A DNA stretch of 64,000 nucleotides. Origin: Vitreoscilla stercoraria DSM 513 (lineage in GTDB: Bacteria; Pseudomonadota; Gammaproteobacteria; Burkholderiales; Neisseriaceae). A program made the translations under genes and the position numbers. How positions within the stretch are numbered: position 1 is the stretch's first letter; each line of letters opens with the position of its first letter. The notes under the pieces were generated by a model. It saw nothing but the letters and a program-made list of their open reading frames with translations, had not been told where the DNA came from and did not search any database. This document shows, piece by piece, positions 50,862 to 59,584 of the stretch. Location: positions 62,001-126,000 of the forward strand of contig NZ_KB908018.1 in the NCBI RefSeq assembly GCF_000382305.1. Direction: 5' to 3'.

Positions 50862-52097
50862 GTGAAAGACAAACAATACATCTCAGCATTAGATATCGGG
50901 ACTTCTAAAGTCATCGCATTGATCGGCGAAGTGTTAGATGATGGTGAAATTCAGGTAGTGGGATTGGGTCAAGCGGCTTCGCGCGGCCTGAAAGCCGGTA
51001 TGGTAACCAATATTGATGCCACAGCTCAAGCCATCAAACAAGCCATGGATGAAGCGCAACTTATGGCTGATTGTCGTGTGAACAGTGTCACCACAGGCAT
51101 TGCAGGCAATCACATTCGCAGTTTGAATTCACAAGGTGTGGTGAAAATCAAAGACGGCGAAGTGATGCAAGCAGACATTGATCGTGCGATTGAAACAGCC
51201 AAAGCGGTGAACATTCCACCAGATCACAATGTGTTGCACACTGTGGTGCAAGAATACATTATTGACAATCAGCCAGGTGTTAAAGAACCTATCGGTATGA
51301 GTGGCGTGCGTTTGGATACGCGTGTACATATCATTACTGGCGCGGTTACAGCAATGCAAAACATTCAAAAATGTGTCAGCCGTTGTGGTTTGCACATTGA
51401 CAATTTGATTTTGCAACCTTTGGCCAGTGGTCATGCGGTTTTGACTGAAGACGAAAAAGATTTGGGCGTGTGTGTGATTGATATCGGTGGCGGTACGACT
51501 GATATCGCGGTGTATACCAATGGTGCGATTCGCCATACAGCTGTTATTCCTGTTGCAGGTGATTTGATTACCAAAGATTTGGCGCAAGCATTGCGTACAC
51601 CGCACAATGCGGCTGAATACATTAAAATCAATCATGGCGTGGCGATTGCAACGATGGATGATTTAGATGAAATGATTGAAGTGCCTAGCGTGGGTGATCG
51701 TCAACCCCGTCAAATTTCTCGTAAGACTTTGGCCAGTGTGATTGGTCCACGAGTTGAAGAAATTTTGGAATTGGTATTGAATGAACTGCGTAAAGCAGGT
51801 TTTCCAGAAGAAGTTTTGACTTCAGGTATTGTATTAACAGGCGGAGCGTCTTTGTTGACCGGTATTGTGGACTTAGCGGAAGACATGTTTAATTTGCCTG
51901 CACGCATTGGTGTACCAAAAGATGTGGGTGGTGTTTCAGAGCGCATTCGTAACCCACGTTATTCAACTGCAATTGGTTTATTACAATTATCAAATACGGG
52001 TGAGACGCGAAAATTATTGGAAGTACGGGTTCAGCAAGAGGAGCAGGGTGAATCTGTGATTGCGAAATTTAAGAACTGGCTACGCAATAATTTTTAA
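50862..52097 (+). CDS. ftsA: Cell division protein FtsA
   Basis: FtsA is the actin-like membrane tether of FtsZ. Segments: SALDIGTSKVIALIGEV, VTTGIAGNHIRSLNS, CVIDIGGGTTDIAVY, GGASLLTG, and the C-terminal amphipathic membrane-targeting helix VIAKFKNWLRNNF. GTG 50862 is preferred with AGG eight bases upstream; a GTG nine bases earlier is in frame. An SGLK-type GCGGCCTGAAA variant motif occurs near 50982. Confidence 0.96.
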   Translation: MKDKQYISALDIGTSKVIALIGEVLDDGEIQVVGLGQAASRGLKAGMVTNIDATAQAIKQAMDEAQLMADCRVNSVTTGIAGNHIRSLNSQGVVKIKDGEVMQADIDRAIETAKAVNIPPDHNVLHTVVQEYIIDNQPGVKEPIGMSGVRLDTRVHIITGAVTAMQNIQKCVSRCGLHIDNLILQPLASGHAVLTEDEKDLGVCVIDIGGGTTDIAVYTNGAIRHTAVIPVAGDLITKDLAQALRTPHNAAEYIKINHGVAIATMDDLDEMIEVPSVGDRQPRQISRKTLASVIGPRVEEILELVLNELRKAGFPEEVLTSGIVLTGGASLLTGIVDLAEDMFNLPARIGVPKDVGGVSERIRNPRYSTAIGLLQLSNTGETRKLLEVRVQQEEQGESVIAKFKNWLRNNF

Positions 52098-52125
52098 TCA
52101 TTTTAAATAAATTGGATCAAGCAGA

Positions 52126-52155
52126 TTGAGATTGTTTGCTTTAATCCGCTATAAT
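52126..52155 (+). promoter_or_regulatory. Probable sigma-70 promoter of ftsZ
   Basis: TTGAGA, 18 bases, then a perfect TATAAT in the 101-base gap between ftsA and ftsZ, 44 bases before the ftsZ start. It would let ftsZ be expressed apart from the upstream cluster. Confidence 0.7.
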
Positions 52156-52198
52156 TTGCGTAACCGCTTGAAAATATGCGATACGCTTAGGAGTCAAA

Positions 52199-53362
52199 AT
52201 GCAATTGGTATATGATGTTGTAGAGTCAGCAGCAAGTTCTGCTGTCATTAAAGTCATTGGTATTGGCGGCGGTGGTTGTAATGCCATTAACAATATGATT
52301 AACAGTGCTGTACGTGGTGTTGAGTTCATCAGTGCCAATACAGATGCGCAATCATTGCAGTTGAATCAAGCTCCTAAACGCATCCAATTGGGTACTAATT
52401 TGACCCGTGGTTTGGGTGCTGGTGCCAATCCTGAAGTGGGCAAAAATGCCGCTCTAGAAGATCGTGAAGCCATTGCTGAAGCGTTGAATGGCGCCAATAT
52501 GGTATTTATTACTGCAGGTATGGGCGGTGGCACGGGTACTGGTGCTGCGCCTGTAGTGGCTGATATTGCCAAAGAAATGGGTATTTTGACTGTTGCGGTG
52601 GTAACGCGTCCGTTTGAATACGAAGGCAAGCGTTTGAACGTGGCCAAAGAAGGTTTGGAGCGTTTGAAAAACCAAGTGGACTCTTTGATTGTGATTCCAA
52701 ATGACAAATTGATGTCAGCTTTGGGCGATGATGTGACTTTGAAAGAGGCTTTCCGCGCGGCAGATGATGTTTTGCGCAATGCTGTTGCAGGTATTTCGGA
52801 AGTGGTCACTTGTCCTGGTATCATCAATTTGGACTTCGCTGACGTAAAAAATGTGATGAGCATCATGGGCATGGCGATGATGGGTTCAGCACAAGCAGGC
52901 GGTGTCGATCGCGCACGTTTGGCAACTGAGCAAGCGATTGCCAGCCCATTGTTAGACGATGTGTCTTTGGATGGTGCGCAAGGCGTGTTGGTGAACATCA
53001 CCACCGCACCTGGCTGCTTGAAAATGTCTGAATACAAAGAAATCATGTCTGTGGTGAGCGAATATGCGCATCCTGAAGCCGAGCGTAAATATGGTACGGC
53101 TGAAGATGCCAATATGGCGGAAGACCAATTGCGTGTGACCATTATTGCAACAGGTTTGAAAGAACATGCCAAAGTGGCGCCATCTTCATTGAAAATGGTG
53201 AAATCGCAACAAGCAACGGGTACACATGGTGCGGAAGTGCCGAATGTGATTCGTTCAGGCCGCTCTGCTCGCTCTATGAACTTGGGTGCTTCTGATTTTG
53301 CAGATCAATCGGTTTTGGATGATTTTGAAATTCCTGCGATGTTACGCCGTCAAGCTGACTAA
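52199..53362 (+). CDS. ftsZ: Cell division protein FtsZ
   Basis: FtsZ is the tubulin-like GTPase that forms the division ring. The 387-residue protein has IGGGGCNAINNM, the tubulin signature GGGTGTGAAPVVA near residues 105-117, NLDFADVKNVM, and the C-terminal conserved peptide DFEIPAMLRRQ that binds FtsA and ZipA. AGGAG precedes the start. A TTCAGGCCGCT variant lies at 53254. It closes the dcw cluster. Confidence 0.98.
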   Translation: MQLVYDVVESAASSAVIKVIGIGGGGCNAINNMINSAVRGVEFISANTDAQSLQLNQAPKRIQLGTNLTRGLGAGANPEVGKNAALEDREAIAEALNGANMVFITAGMGGGTGTGAAPVVADIAKEMGILTVAVVTRPFEYEGKRLNVAKEGLERLKNQVDSLIVIPNDKLMSALGDDVTLKEAFRAADDVLRNAVAGISEVVTCPGIINLDFADVKNVMSIMGMAMMGSAQAGGVDRARLATEQAIASPLLDDVSLDGAQGVLVNITTAPGCLKMSEYKEIMSVVSEYAHPEAERKYGTAEDANMAEDQLRVTIIATGLKEHAKVAPSSLKMVKSQQATGTHGAEVPNVIRSGRSARSMNLGASDFADQSVLDDFEIPAMLRRQAD

Positions 53363-53377
53363 GCGTATGTCACAAAA

Positions 53378-53405
53378 AAGCCTGCTTTTGAGCAGGCTTT
53401 TTTAT
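53378..53405. terminator. Bidirectional terminator between ftsZ and the FadH-like gene
   Basis: AAAGCCTGCT and AGCAGGCTTT around a short loop, with T runs on both strands, between convergent genes. Confidence 0.9.
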
Positions 53406-53417
53406 TTGAGTCTCACT

Positions 53418-55436
53418 TTACAAAGCCAAAGCCACTTCTGTGCCTGACAAAATGGCACGCTTGGCATCCAATTCGGTGGCAACATCGGCACCGCCAATAA
53501 TATGCACAGGCTTATTTAAAGTGTTTAAAGCGTCCTGTAAATCGCGATTGGATTCTTGTCCAGCACAAATAATAATATGGTCTGCTGCCAATACTTGGAT
53601 TTGGTCACCTATTTGGACATGCAAGCCTGCATCATCAATTTTCAAATATGTGACGCCACCCAACATATTGACCCCTTTTTCTTTCAAACTTAAGCGATGT
53701 ATCCAACCGGTGGTTTTGCCCAAGTTGCGACCGACTACGCCGCTTTTGCGTTGGCAAATGGTGATGTCGCGAACGGAAGGGGTTAATTGTGGTTCGATGG
53801 ATTTCAGGCCGCCTGCTTGCTCTAAACTGGCATCGATTTGCCACTCTTGTTGGAATAATGTGGGCGATTGAGAGCTGTCTTCGCCTTGATGGCTTAAAAA
53901 TTCCGCCACATCAAAACCAATACCGCCTGAACCGATGATGATGACTTTATTACCCACATGGGCTTTGTCGCGCAAAACTTGCAAATAACTCAAAACTTTG
54001 GGATGGTCAATGCCTTCAATGTTGACTTGGCGTGGATGAATGCCGCTGGCTAAAACAATTTCATCAAAGTCTTGTAATTGCGCTGCATCTGCCCAAGCAT
54101 TCAAGCGCACATCTACTTTCAACTGTGACAATTCATGCGCAAAATAACGCAAAGTTTCATTGAATTCTTGTTTGCCAGGAACCGTCTTGGCAATGTTCAA
54201 TTGCCCACCGATTTGTGATTGTGCGTCAAACAAAGTTACATGATGACCACGTTCTGCCGCAGTTTTGGCGCATGCCAAGCCGGCAGGGCCTGCGCCGATG
54301 ACTGCAATTCGTTTGGAATTTTTAGCAGGTTTTTGAATCAATTGTAACTCATGACAAGCAAATGGATTGACCAAGCAAGAAGTCAGTTTGCCTGCAAAAA
54401 TATGGTCTAAACAAGCTTGGTTACAACCGATACAGGTATTGATGCTTTCAGGACGCTTGGCCAAGGCTTTATTAGACCATTGTGCATCTGCCAACATTGG
54501 GCGTGCCAAACACACTGCATCGGCAATACCATCTTGTAATAATTGTTCTGCTACGTCTGGCATATTGATGCGGTTGGTGGCAATCACAGGCAAATGACTG
54601 GCTTGTTTGAGTTTGGCAGTGAAATTGCTGAAAGCAGCACGAGGAACCATGGTTGCAATGGTGGGGATGCGCGCTTCGTGCCAGCCAATGCCAGTATTGA
54701 AAATAGATGCACCCGCGTGTTCAATACGTTGAATCAATTGCAAGTTGTCTTCCCATGTTGAGCCATGCTCAACCAAGTCCAATACGGAAATGCGGAAGAT
54801 GATGATGAAGTCGTCACCACAAGTTTGGCGTATGCCATGTACGATTTCGGTGGCAAAGCGATGGCGGTTTTCTAAGCTGCCGCCATATTCATCATCACGC
54901 TGGTTGGTGCGTTGGGCGATGAATTGATTGATGAGGTAGCCTTCGCTGCCCATCACCTCGACACCGTCGTAACCTGCTTGTTGTGCCAATTGGGCGCAGC
55001 GAATGTAGTCTTGAACCGTTTGTTTGACTTCTTCTGTGCTCAAAGCTTTGGGGCGAGCGGGATTGATAGGTGCTTGAATGGCAGAAGGAGCAACCGGTTG
55101 ACGACTCATGGCATAGCGTCCTGTATGTAGAATTTGCATACAGATTTTGGTGTCGTGCTCGTGTACTTTGTCGGTAATCAAACGATGCCATTTGACTTCG
55201 TCATCTGTCGTTAATTTGGCACCGCCTTCGGTGACTGCGCCAGCTTCATTGGGTGAGATGCCGCCTGTAATAATTAAGGCAACACCGCCCTCAGCACGGG
55301 CTTGGTAAAAAGCGGCCAAATGCTCATTGCCTTCGGCATGTTCTTCAAAGCCAGTGTGCATAGAGCCCATGATGATGCGATTGCGCAAAATATGTTTATG
55401 TAATGGTAATGGTGTTCCGAGTAAAGCTTGAGGCAT
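53418..55436 (-). CDS. fadH: 2,4-Dienoyl-CoA reductase (NADPH), FadH-like
   Basis: FadH reduces conjugated double bonds during breakdown of unsaturated fatty acids. The 672-residue protein has the N-terminal FMN-binding barrel (RNRIIMGSMHTG, GYDGVEVMGSEGYLINQF), the 4Fe-4S cysteine cluster CIGCNQACLDHIF ... TSCLVNP near residues 338-362, and a C-terminal flavoprotein part (VIGAGPAGLACAKTAA, IIIGSGGIGFDVAEFL). This layout is shared with other NADH:flavin oxidoreductases, so the substrate is likely but not certain. It carries DUS-like copies read as LQDAL and HTGRY and two variants. Confidence 0.88.
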   Translation of the reverse strand: MPQALLGTPLPLHKHILRNRIIMGSMHTGFEEHAEGNEHLAAFYQARAEGGVALIITGGISPNEAGAVTEGGAKLTTDDEVKWHRLITDKVHEHDTKICMQILHTGRYAMSRQPVAPSAIQAPINPARPKALSTEEVKQTVQDYIRCAQLAQQAGYDGVEVMGSEGYLINQFIAQRTNQRDDEYGGSLENRHRFATEIVHGIRQTCGDDFIIIFRISVLDLVEHGSTWEDNLQLIQRIEHAGASIFNTGIGWHEARIPTIATMVPRAAFSNFTAKLKQASHLPVIATNRINMPDVAEQLLQDGIADAVCLARPMLADAQWSNKALAKRPESINTCIGCNQACLDHIFAGKLTSCLVNPFACHELQLIQKPAKNSKRIAVIGAGPAGLACAKTAAERGHHVTLFDAQSQIGGQLNIAKTVPGKQEFNETLRYFAHELSQLKVDVRLNAWADAAQLQDFDEIVLASGIHPRQVNIEGIDHPKVLSYLQVLRDKAHVGNKVIIIGSGGIGFDVAEFLSHQGEDSSQSPTLFQQEWQIDASLEQAGGLKSIEPQLTPSVRDITICQRKSGVVGRNLGKTTGWIHRLSLKEKGVNMLGGVTYLKIDDAGLHVQIGDQIQVLAADHIIICAGQESNRDLQDALNTLNKPVHIIGGADVATELDAKRAILSGTEVALAL
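53527..53540 (+). repeat. DUS-like motif inside fadH, copy 1
   Basis: AAAGCGTCCTGTAA, read on the gene strand as L-Q-D-A-L. Confidence 0.78.
55114..55124 (+). repeat. DUS-like motif inside fadH, copy 2
   Basis: AGCGTCCTGTA, read on the gene strand as T-G-R-Y. Confidence 0.7.
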
Positions 55437-55484
55437 ACAAACTCCTTTGTTGGATAGATTTTATTGTTATTGATTGGGGCGAGA

Positions 55485-55907
55485 TTAAGAACGTCTTTTG
55501 CTGGCAAAACTTTGTAAAGCAGCTGCCAATTCAGGATGATGTGCGGTTTTTTCTGCCGCTTCATCAAAGCTGTCTAAAGCATGGTTGCTAAATTGACGCT
55601 GTATTTTTTTGGGCTTAGGTGCTGGGTTAGGGCGCAGTTTGATGTGTATGCTTTGTATGTTGGGGTCAATGCGTTTTAAGGTATTTAATTTTGATGGCAA
55701 TAGCATTTTTAAGCGTCCTGCAACCAAATGATTGTGTGCATAGATGACCAATTGCCCATCCGCATTGATGCATGCCACAGAGCAATGTTGGCTTAAATTA
55801 GCAGGCAAACTTTGATTGATACATTGCTGTAAGCGTTGCCAATGTTGTTGTTGTTGTAGGAGCCGATTCAAAAAGCGATGTTGCTTGCTCCAATGTTCGA
55901 TATTCAT
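55485..55907 (-). CDS. DciA-like protein (DUF721), probable replicative helicase loader
   Basis: The 140-residue protein fits the DUF721/DciA family: a helical start (WSKQHRFLNRLLQQQQHW), LPANLSQHCSVACINADGQLVIYAHNHLVAGRLKMLLP, then a charged C-terminus. DciA recruits or loads DnaB helicase in bacteria lacking DnaC. The gene lies next to and divergent from secA, a location seen for this family in other beta- and gammaproteobacteria. A near-DUS copy at 55711 (GCGTCCTGCAA) is read as VAGRL. Confidence 0.78.
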   Translation of the reverse strand: MNIEHWSKQHRFLNRLLQQQQHWQRLQQCINQSLPANLSQHCSVACINADGQLVIYAHNHLVAGRLKMLLPSKLNTLKRIDPNIQSIHIKLRPNPAPKPKKIQRQFSNHALDSFDEAAEKTAHHPELAAALQSFASKRRS

Positions 55908-56079
55908 GTTTTGTATCAGAGATGACTTGAATATGCCTACTTTAACACCATACTGTTGGAAAAGATAAGCTGCTTAATGTGGTTGGCGTGCAATGACGTT
56001 TTGGAATTGCGTGTGCTAGAATTGAGCGATTCGATAGATTTTATTTTCACTCGCAATCATGCGAAGGGTGCCGATTATT

Positions 56080-58758
56080 ATGTTAACCAGTCTTGCCAAA
56101 AAAGTGTTTGGTAGCCGTAACGACCGTTTGTTAAAAAAATACCGCAAAGATATTGCTAAGATCAATGCGCTTGAGCCGCAGATGCAGGCATTAAGCGATG
56201 AAGCTTTGCAGGCTAAGACGGCTGAATTCAAACAGCGTTTGGAAAAAGGTGAGACATTAGACCAGTTGTTGGTTGAGGCTTTTGCGGTGTGTCGCGAGGC
56301 CAGTCAGCGTGTATTGGGTATGCGCCATTTTGATGTGCAATTGATTGGTGGCATGGTGTTGCATCAAGGCAAAATTGCTGAAATGCGTACTGGTGAGGGT
56401 AAAACCTTAGTAGCTACGTTGGCGGTGTATTTGAATGCATTAGCAGGTAAAGGCGTGCATGTTGTTACCGTCAATGATTATTTGGCTGTGCGTGATGCCA
56501 GTTTGATGGCGCGTTTGTACAACTTCTTGGGCTTGACCGTTGGTACGGTGGTCAGTGAAATGGAAGTGTGGGACAAGCAAGCGGCATATCGCAGTGATAT
56601 TTGCTATGGTACCAATAACGAATTTGGTTTTGATTATCTGCGTGACAATATGGTCGGTTCGCAAGAAGAGCGTGTGCAAACACCTTTGTATTTTGCGGTC
56701 GTCGATGAAGTAGACTCGATTTTGATTGACGAGGCGCGTACGCCTTTGATTATTTCAGGTCAAGCTGATGACAATATTCAAGTTTATCAAGTGATGAACC
56801 AAGTACCAGCTTATTTGCAACGCCAAGAAAGCGAAGATGGCGAGGGTGATTACTGGGTGGATGAGAAAAATCACACTGTCAGCTTGAGTGAGCAAGGTCA
56901 TGAGCATGCAGAGCAAATTTTGGTGCAATTGGGTTTGCTGCCTGAAGGCGATTCTTTGTATGCCAGCAATAATATTATGTTGATGCACCATTTAACTGCT
57001 TCTTTGCGTGCACATACGTTGTTCCATAAAGACCAAAACTATGTGGTTCAAGATGGTGAAATTGTCATCGTCGATGAGTTTACAGGACGCTTGTCTACGG
57101 GTCGTCGTTGGTCAGATGGTTTGCACCAAGCGATTGAAGCCAAAGAAGGTGTGGAAGTTAAAAAAGAAAACCAAACTTTGGCTTCGGTGACTTTCCAAAA
57201 CTATTTCCGTTTGTATGACAAATTGTCAGGGATGACGGGTACTGCGGATACTGAGGCGTTTGAGTTTCAGAGTATTTATGGTTTGGAAACGGTGATTATT
57301 CCACCGAACCGCAAACCAAAACGCAAAGATTTGAATGACCAAATTTTCCGCACTTCTGAAGAGAAATACGAAGCAGTAATCAATGACATTCAAAATTGTT
57401 ATACCCGTGGCCAACCTGTTTTGGTGGGTACGGCAAGCATTGAAACCTCTGAATTGGTGGCAGAGTTATTGACCAAGCAAGGTTTGAAACACAATGTTTT
57501 GAATGCCAAAGAGCATGCGCGCGAGGCAGAAATCATTGCTCAAGCAGGTAAACCGGGCATGATTACCGTGGCAACCAATATGGCAGGTCGTGGTACGGAC
57601 ATCGTGTTAGGTGGCAATATTGATTCGGATGTCAAAGCCATTGAAGTCAATGAGCAATTGAGTGATGTGCAAAAAGCACAAAAAATTGCGGATTTGAAAG
57701 CGCAATGGCAGCTTGTACACGATGAAGTTTTGGCTGCAGGTGGTTTGCATATTATTGGTACAGAACGCCATGAAAGTCGTCGTATCGACAATCAATTGCG
57801 TGGTCGTTCAGGTCGACAAGGCGATGAAGGCTCTAGCCGTTTTTATTTGTCATTTGAAGACCAATTGTTGCGTTTGTTTGCGATGGACAAAGCCAAATTC
57901 TTATTGGATAAGCTGGCTCCAGAACGTGGTATGCCGATTGAAGCTTCTTTGTTGACACGTCAAATTGAAGGTGCGCAGCGCAAAGTAGAGGGGCGTAACT
58001 TTGATATTCGTAAGCAATTGCTAGAATACGATGATGTGGCCAATGACCAACGCCAAGTGATTTACTCACGCCGCAATGATTTGTTAGAGCACGAAGATGT
58101 GTCGGATGTGACTCAAGCAATGCGTGCTGAGGTATTGGAAGATTTGGTTGACCATTATATTCCGCCACAAAGTATGGAAGAAGAGTGGGATGTTGAGGGC
58201 TTAATGAAAGTCTTGGCAACAGAGTTCAATACGGAAGTAGATATTGCAGCTTGGATCAAGGCTGATAACAATTTGGAAAATGAAGGTATTAAAGAATTGT
58301 TATTGACAGAGGTAGAGGCTGCTTATACGCAAAAAATGGAGCGTGTGGGCAAAGAGCAAATCCAAGGATTTGAGCGTAGCGTATCATTGCAAGTATTGGA
58401 CCACCGCTGGCGCGAGCATTTGGCTGCAATGGATTATTTGCGCCAAGGCATTCATTTACGTGGCTATGCGCAGAAAAATCCTAAGCAAGAATACAAGCGC
58501 GAAGCTTTTTCTATGTTTGAAGGTTTATTAAAAAACATCCAAGATGATGTGGTGCGTTTGTTAGTGGGTGTACGTGTGGAAGAAAACCAACAGATTCATC
58601 AGGTGCAAGATGATGTTGTATCGATACAGCAGCAAGATGATGGCATCGATTACAGTCCAGCGGCCTTAACAGCGCGCGGTATTCATATTTTGCGTAATGA
58701 TCCTTGTCCTTGTGGTAGTGGTGTGAAATACAAACAGTGTCATGGTAGTTTGGTGTAG
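56080..58758 (+). CDS. secA: Preprotein translocase ATPase SecA
   Basis: SecA drives protein export through SecYEG. The 892-residue protein has the motor motifs MRTGEGKTLVATLA, the DEAD-like VVDEVDSILIDEARTPL, ATNMAGRGTDIVLGG, GTERHESRRIDNQLRGRSGRQGD (in parts), and the C-terminal zinc-binding tail CPCGSGVKYKQCHG. The ATG at 56080 has AAGGGTG nine bases upstream and gives MLTSLAKKVFGS, the usual N-terminus; the frame is open seven codons further back. A DUS-like copy at 57080 is the last exact one in the window. Confidence 0.97.
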   Translation: MLTSLAKKVFGSRNDRLLKKYRKDIAKINALEPQMQALSDEALQAKTAEFKQRLEKGETLDQLLVEAFAVCREASQRVLGMRHFDVQLIGGMVLHQGKIAEMRTGEGKTLVATLAVYLNALAGKGVHVVTVNDYLAVRDASLMARLYNFLGLTVGTVVSEMEVWDKQAAYRSDICYGTNNEFGFDYLRDNMVGSQEERVQTPLYFAVVDEVDSILIDEARTPLIISGQADDNIQVYQVMNQVPAYLQRQESEDGEGDYWVDEKNHTVSLSEQGHEHAEQILVQLGLLPEGDSLYASNNIMLMHHLTASLRAHTLFHKDQNYVVQDGEIVIVDEFTGRLSTGRRWSDGLHQAIEAKEGVEVKKENQTLASVTFQNYFRLYDKLSGMTGTADTEAFEFQSIYGLETVIIPPNRKPKRKDLNDQIFRTSEEKYEAVINDIQNCYTRGQPVLVGTASIETSELVAELLTKQGLKHNVLNAKEHAREAEIIAQAGKPGMITVATNMAGRGTDIVLGGNIDSDVKAIEVNEQLSDVQKAQKIADLKAQWQLVHDEVLAAGGLHIIGTERHESRRIDNQLRGRSGRQGDEGSSRFYLSFEDQLLRLFAMDKAKFLLDKLAPERGMPIEASLLTRQIEGAQRKVEGRNFDIRKQLLEYDDVANDQRQVIYSRRNDLLEHEDVSDVTQAMRAEVLEDLVDHYIPPQSMEEEWDVEGLMKVLATEFNTEVDIAAWIKADNNLENEGIKELLLTEVEAAYTQKMERVGKEQIQGFERSVSLQVLDHRWREHLAAMDYLRQGIHLRGYAQKNPKQEYKREAFSMFEGLLKNIQDDVVRLLVGVRVEENQQIHQVQDDVVSIQQQDDGIDYSPAALTARGIHILRNDPCPCGSGVKYKQCHGSLV
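57080..57092 (-). repeat. DUS-like motif inside secA
   Basis: TTACAGGACGCTT, read as F-T-G-R-L. No exact copy follows in the remaining 6.9 kb. Confidence 0.78.
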
Positions 58759-58782
58759 TTTGTATTGGATTTAGATACTGGA

Positions 58783-58808
58783 AGAGCGCCCTAAAGGCGC
58801 TCTTTTTT
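58783..58808. terminator. Bidirectional terminator between secA and comE
   Basis: AGAGCGCC and GGCGCTCT around five bases, followed by a T run, between convergent genes. Confidence 0.9.
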
Positions 58809-59127
58809 ATGGAGTGGTTTTTTCAATAGGTTTGGTTCCTACCTGAGTTGCAGGCTTAGGGGTATTGGCTACAGGCTTATTGCCCACATTGATTTCTGAC
58901 ACGATACTATTATAAATACCATCGCCAATGCCTTTCACATTTTTGATGTCGGTGGTGGCTTTGAATAAGCCATTTTTCTCTCTGTGTTCTACTATCGCTT
59001 TGGCCTTGCTAGGGCCGATACCTTTTAAGGTTTGTAACTCCGTTTCTGTGGCGGTGTTAATGTTGATGGCAGCCCATGCTGGAGAAGTCATCAATACGCT
59101 GAGTAATACGATGAAAAACCATTTCAT
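58807..59127 (-). CDS. comE: ComE/ComEA-type competence DNA-binding protein
   Basis: A signal peptide ending SPAWA exports a short protein with a double helix-hairpin-helix DNA-binding module: INTATETELQTLKGIGPSKAKAI and FKATTDIKNVKGIGDGIYNSI. The 106-residue length is close to Neisseria ComE (about 99), which binds incoming DNA in the periplasm during transformation. A Pro/Thr/Lys-rich tail (TPKPATQVGTKPIEK) follows the module. Together with pil genes downstream and DUS-like repeats throughout, it supports natural competence. Confidence 0.9.
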   Translation of the reverse strand: MKWFFIVLLSVLMTSPAWAAININTATETELQTLKGIGPSKAKAIVEHREKNGLFKATTDIKNVKGIGDGIYNSIVSEINVGNKPVANTPKPATQVGTKPIEKTTP

Positions 59128-59584
59128 GATTGTCTCCTAGTGACATAAGTCATATAAAAGTAGCGTGTGACCAAGAGTGTGTGTAGTGAAATGTTTCCAT
59201 TTAAGTGTATGATATCAAATGATTTATTTTTTGTCTTTAATAAAATCAAATAGTTGTAACTTTGGATAAATGGCAGGCTGATTGTCATTGTTAGGATGGT
59301 ATTTGTATTTTTGCAACAAATGTTAATAGATTAATCTAATAGCATTATTTTGTTTAATATATTGATTTTTTTGAATTTTTTTTAAAAATGTTAATCTGTC
59401 ATTAACATTTTGAGATACTTGCGGCATGAAAATGGGATTACGGTTTGTATTTTTACAACGAACGATTTATATTAACAGCCATAAATCGCCTGAATCTGCT
59501 TGTCAGAGCAGCGGTTAACCCCTAAGCTTGAATATGTTGGGAACAACGTTTAAGTTCGTTTTAGACTAGAAAAGGAATGCAGCA
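59128..59584. promoter_or_regulatory. Porin upstream region
   Basis: About 450 AT-rich bases with no gene. They hold the 11-base inverted repeat listed separately at 59385-59411 and end in AAAAGGA before the porin start. The porin promoter should lie downstream of the repeat, but I cannot fix it. Confidence 0.5.
59385..59411. promoter_or_regulatory. Perfect inverted repeat upstream of the porin gene
   Basis: AAAATGTTAAT, five bases, ATTAACATTTT. The arms are a perfect 11-base match. No T run beyond the arms and a location about 175 bases before the porin gene suggest a regulator binding site more than a terminator. Confidence 0.6.

Noticed and set aside
1657..57092. CRISPR or REP/BIME interpretation of the dispersed repeat
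   Set aside because: Copies are single or inverted pairs, far apart, mostly inside genes, without regular spacers or cas genes, and too short for REP elements. The DUS explanation fits better.
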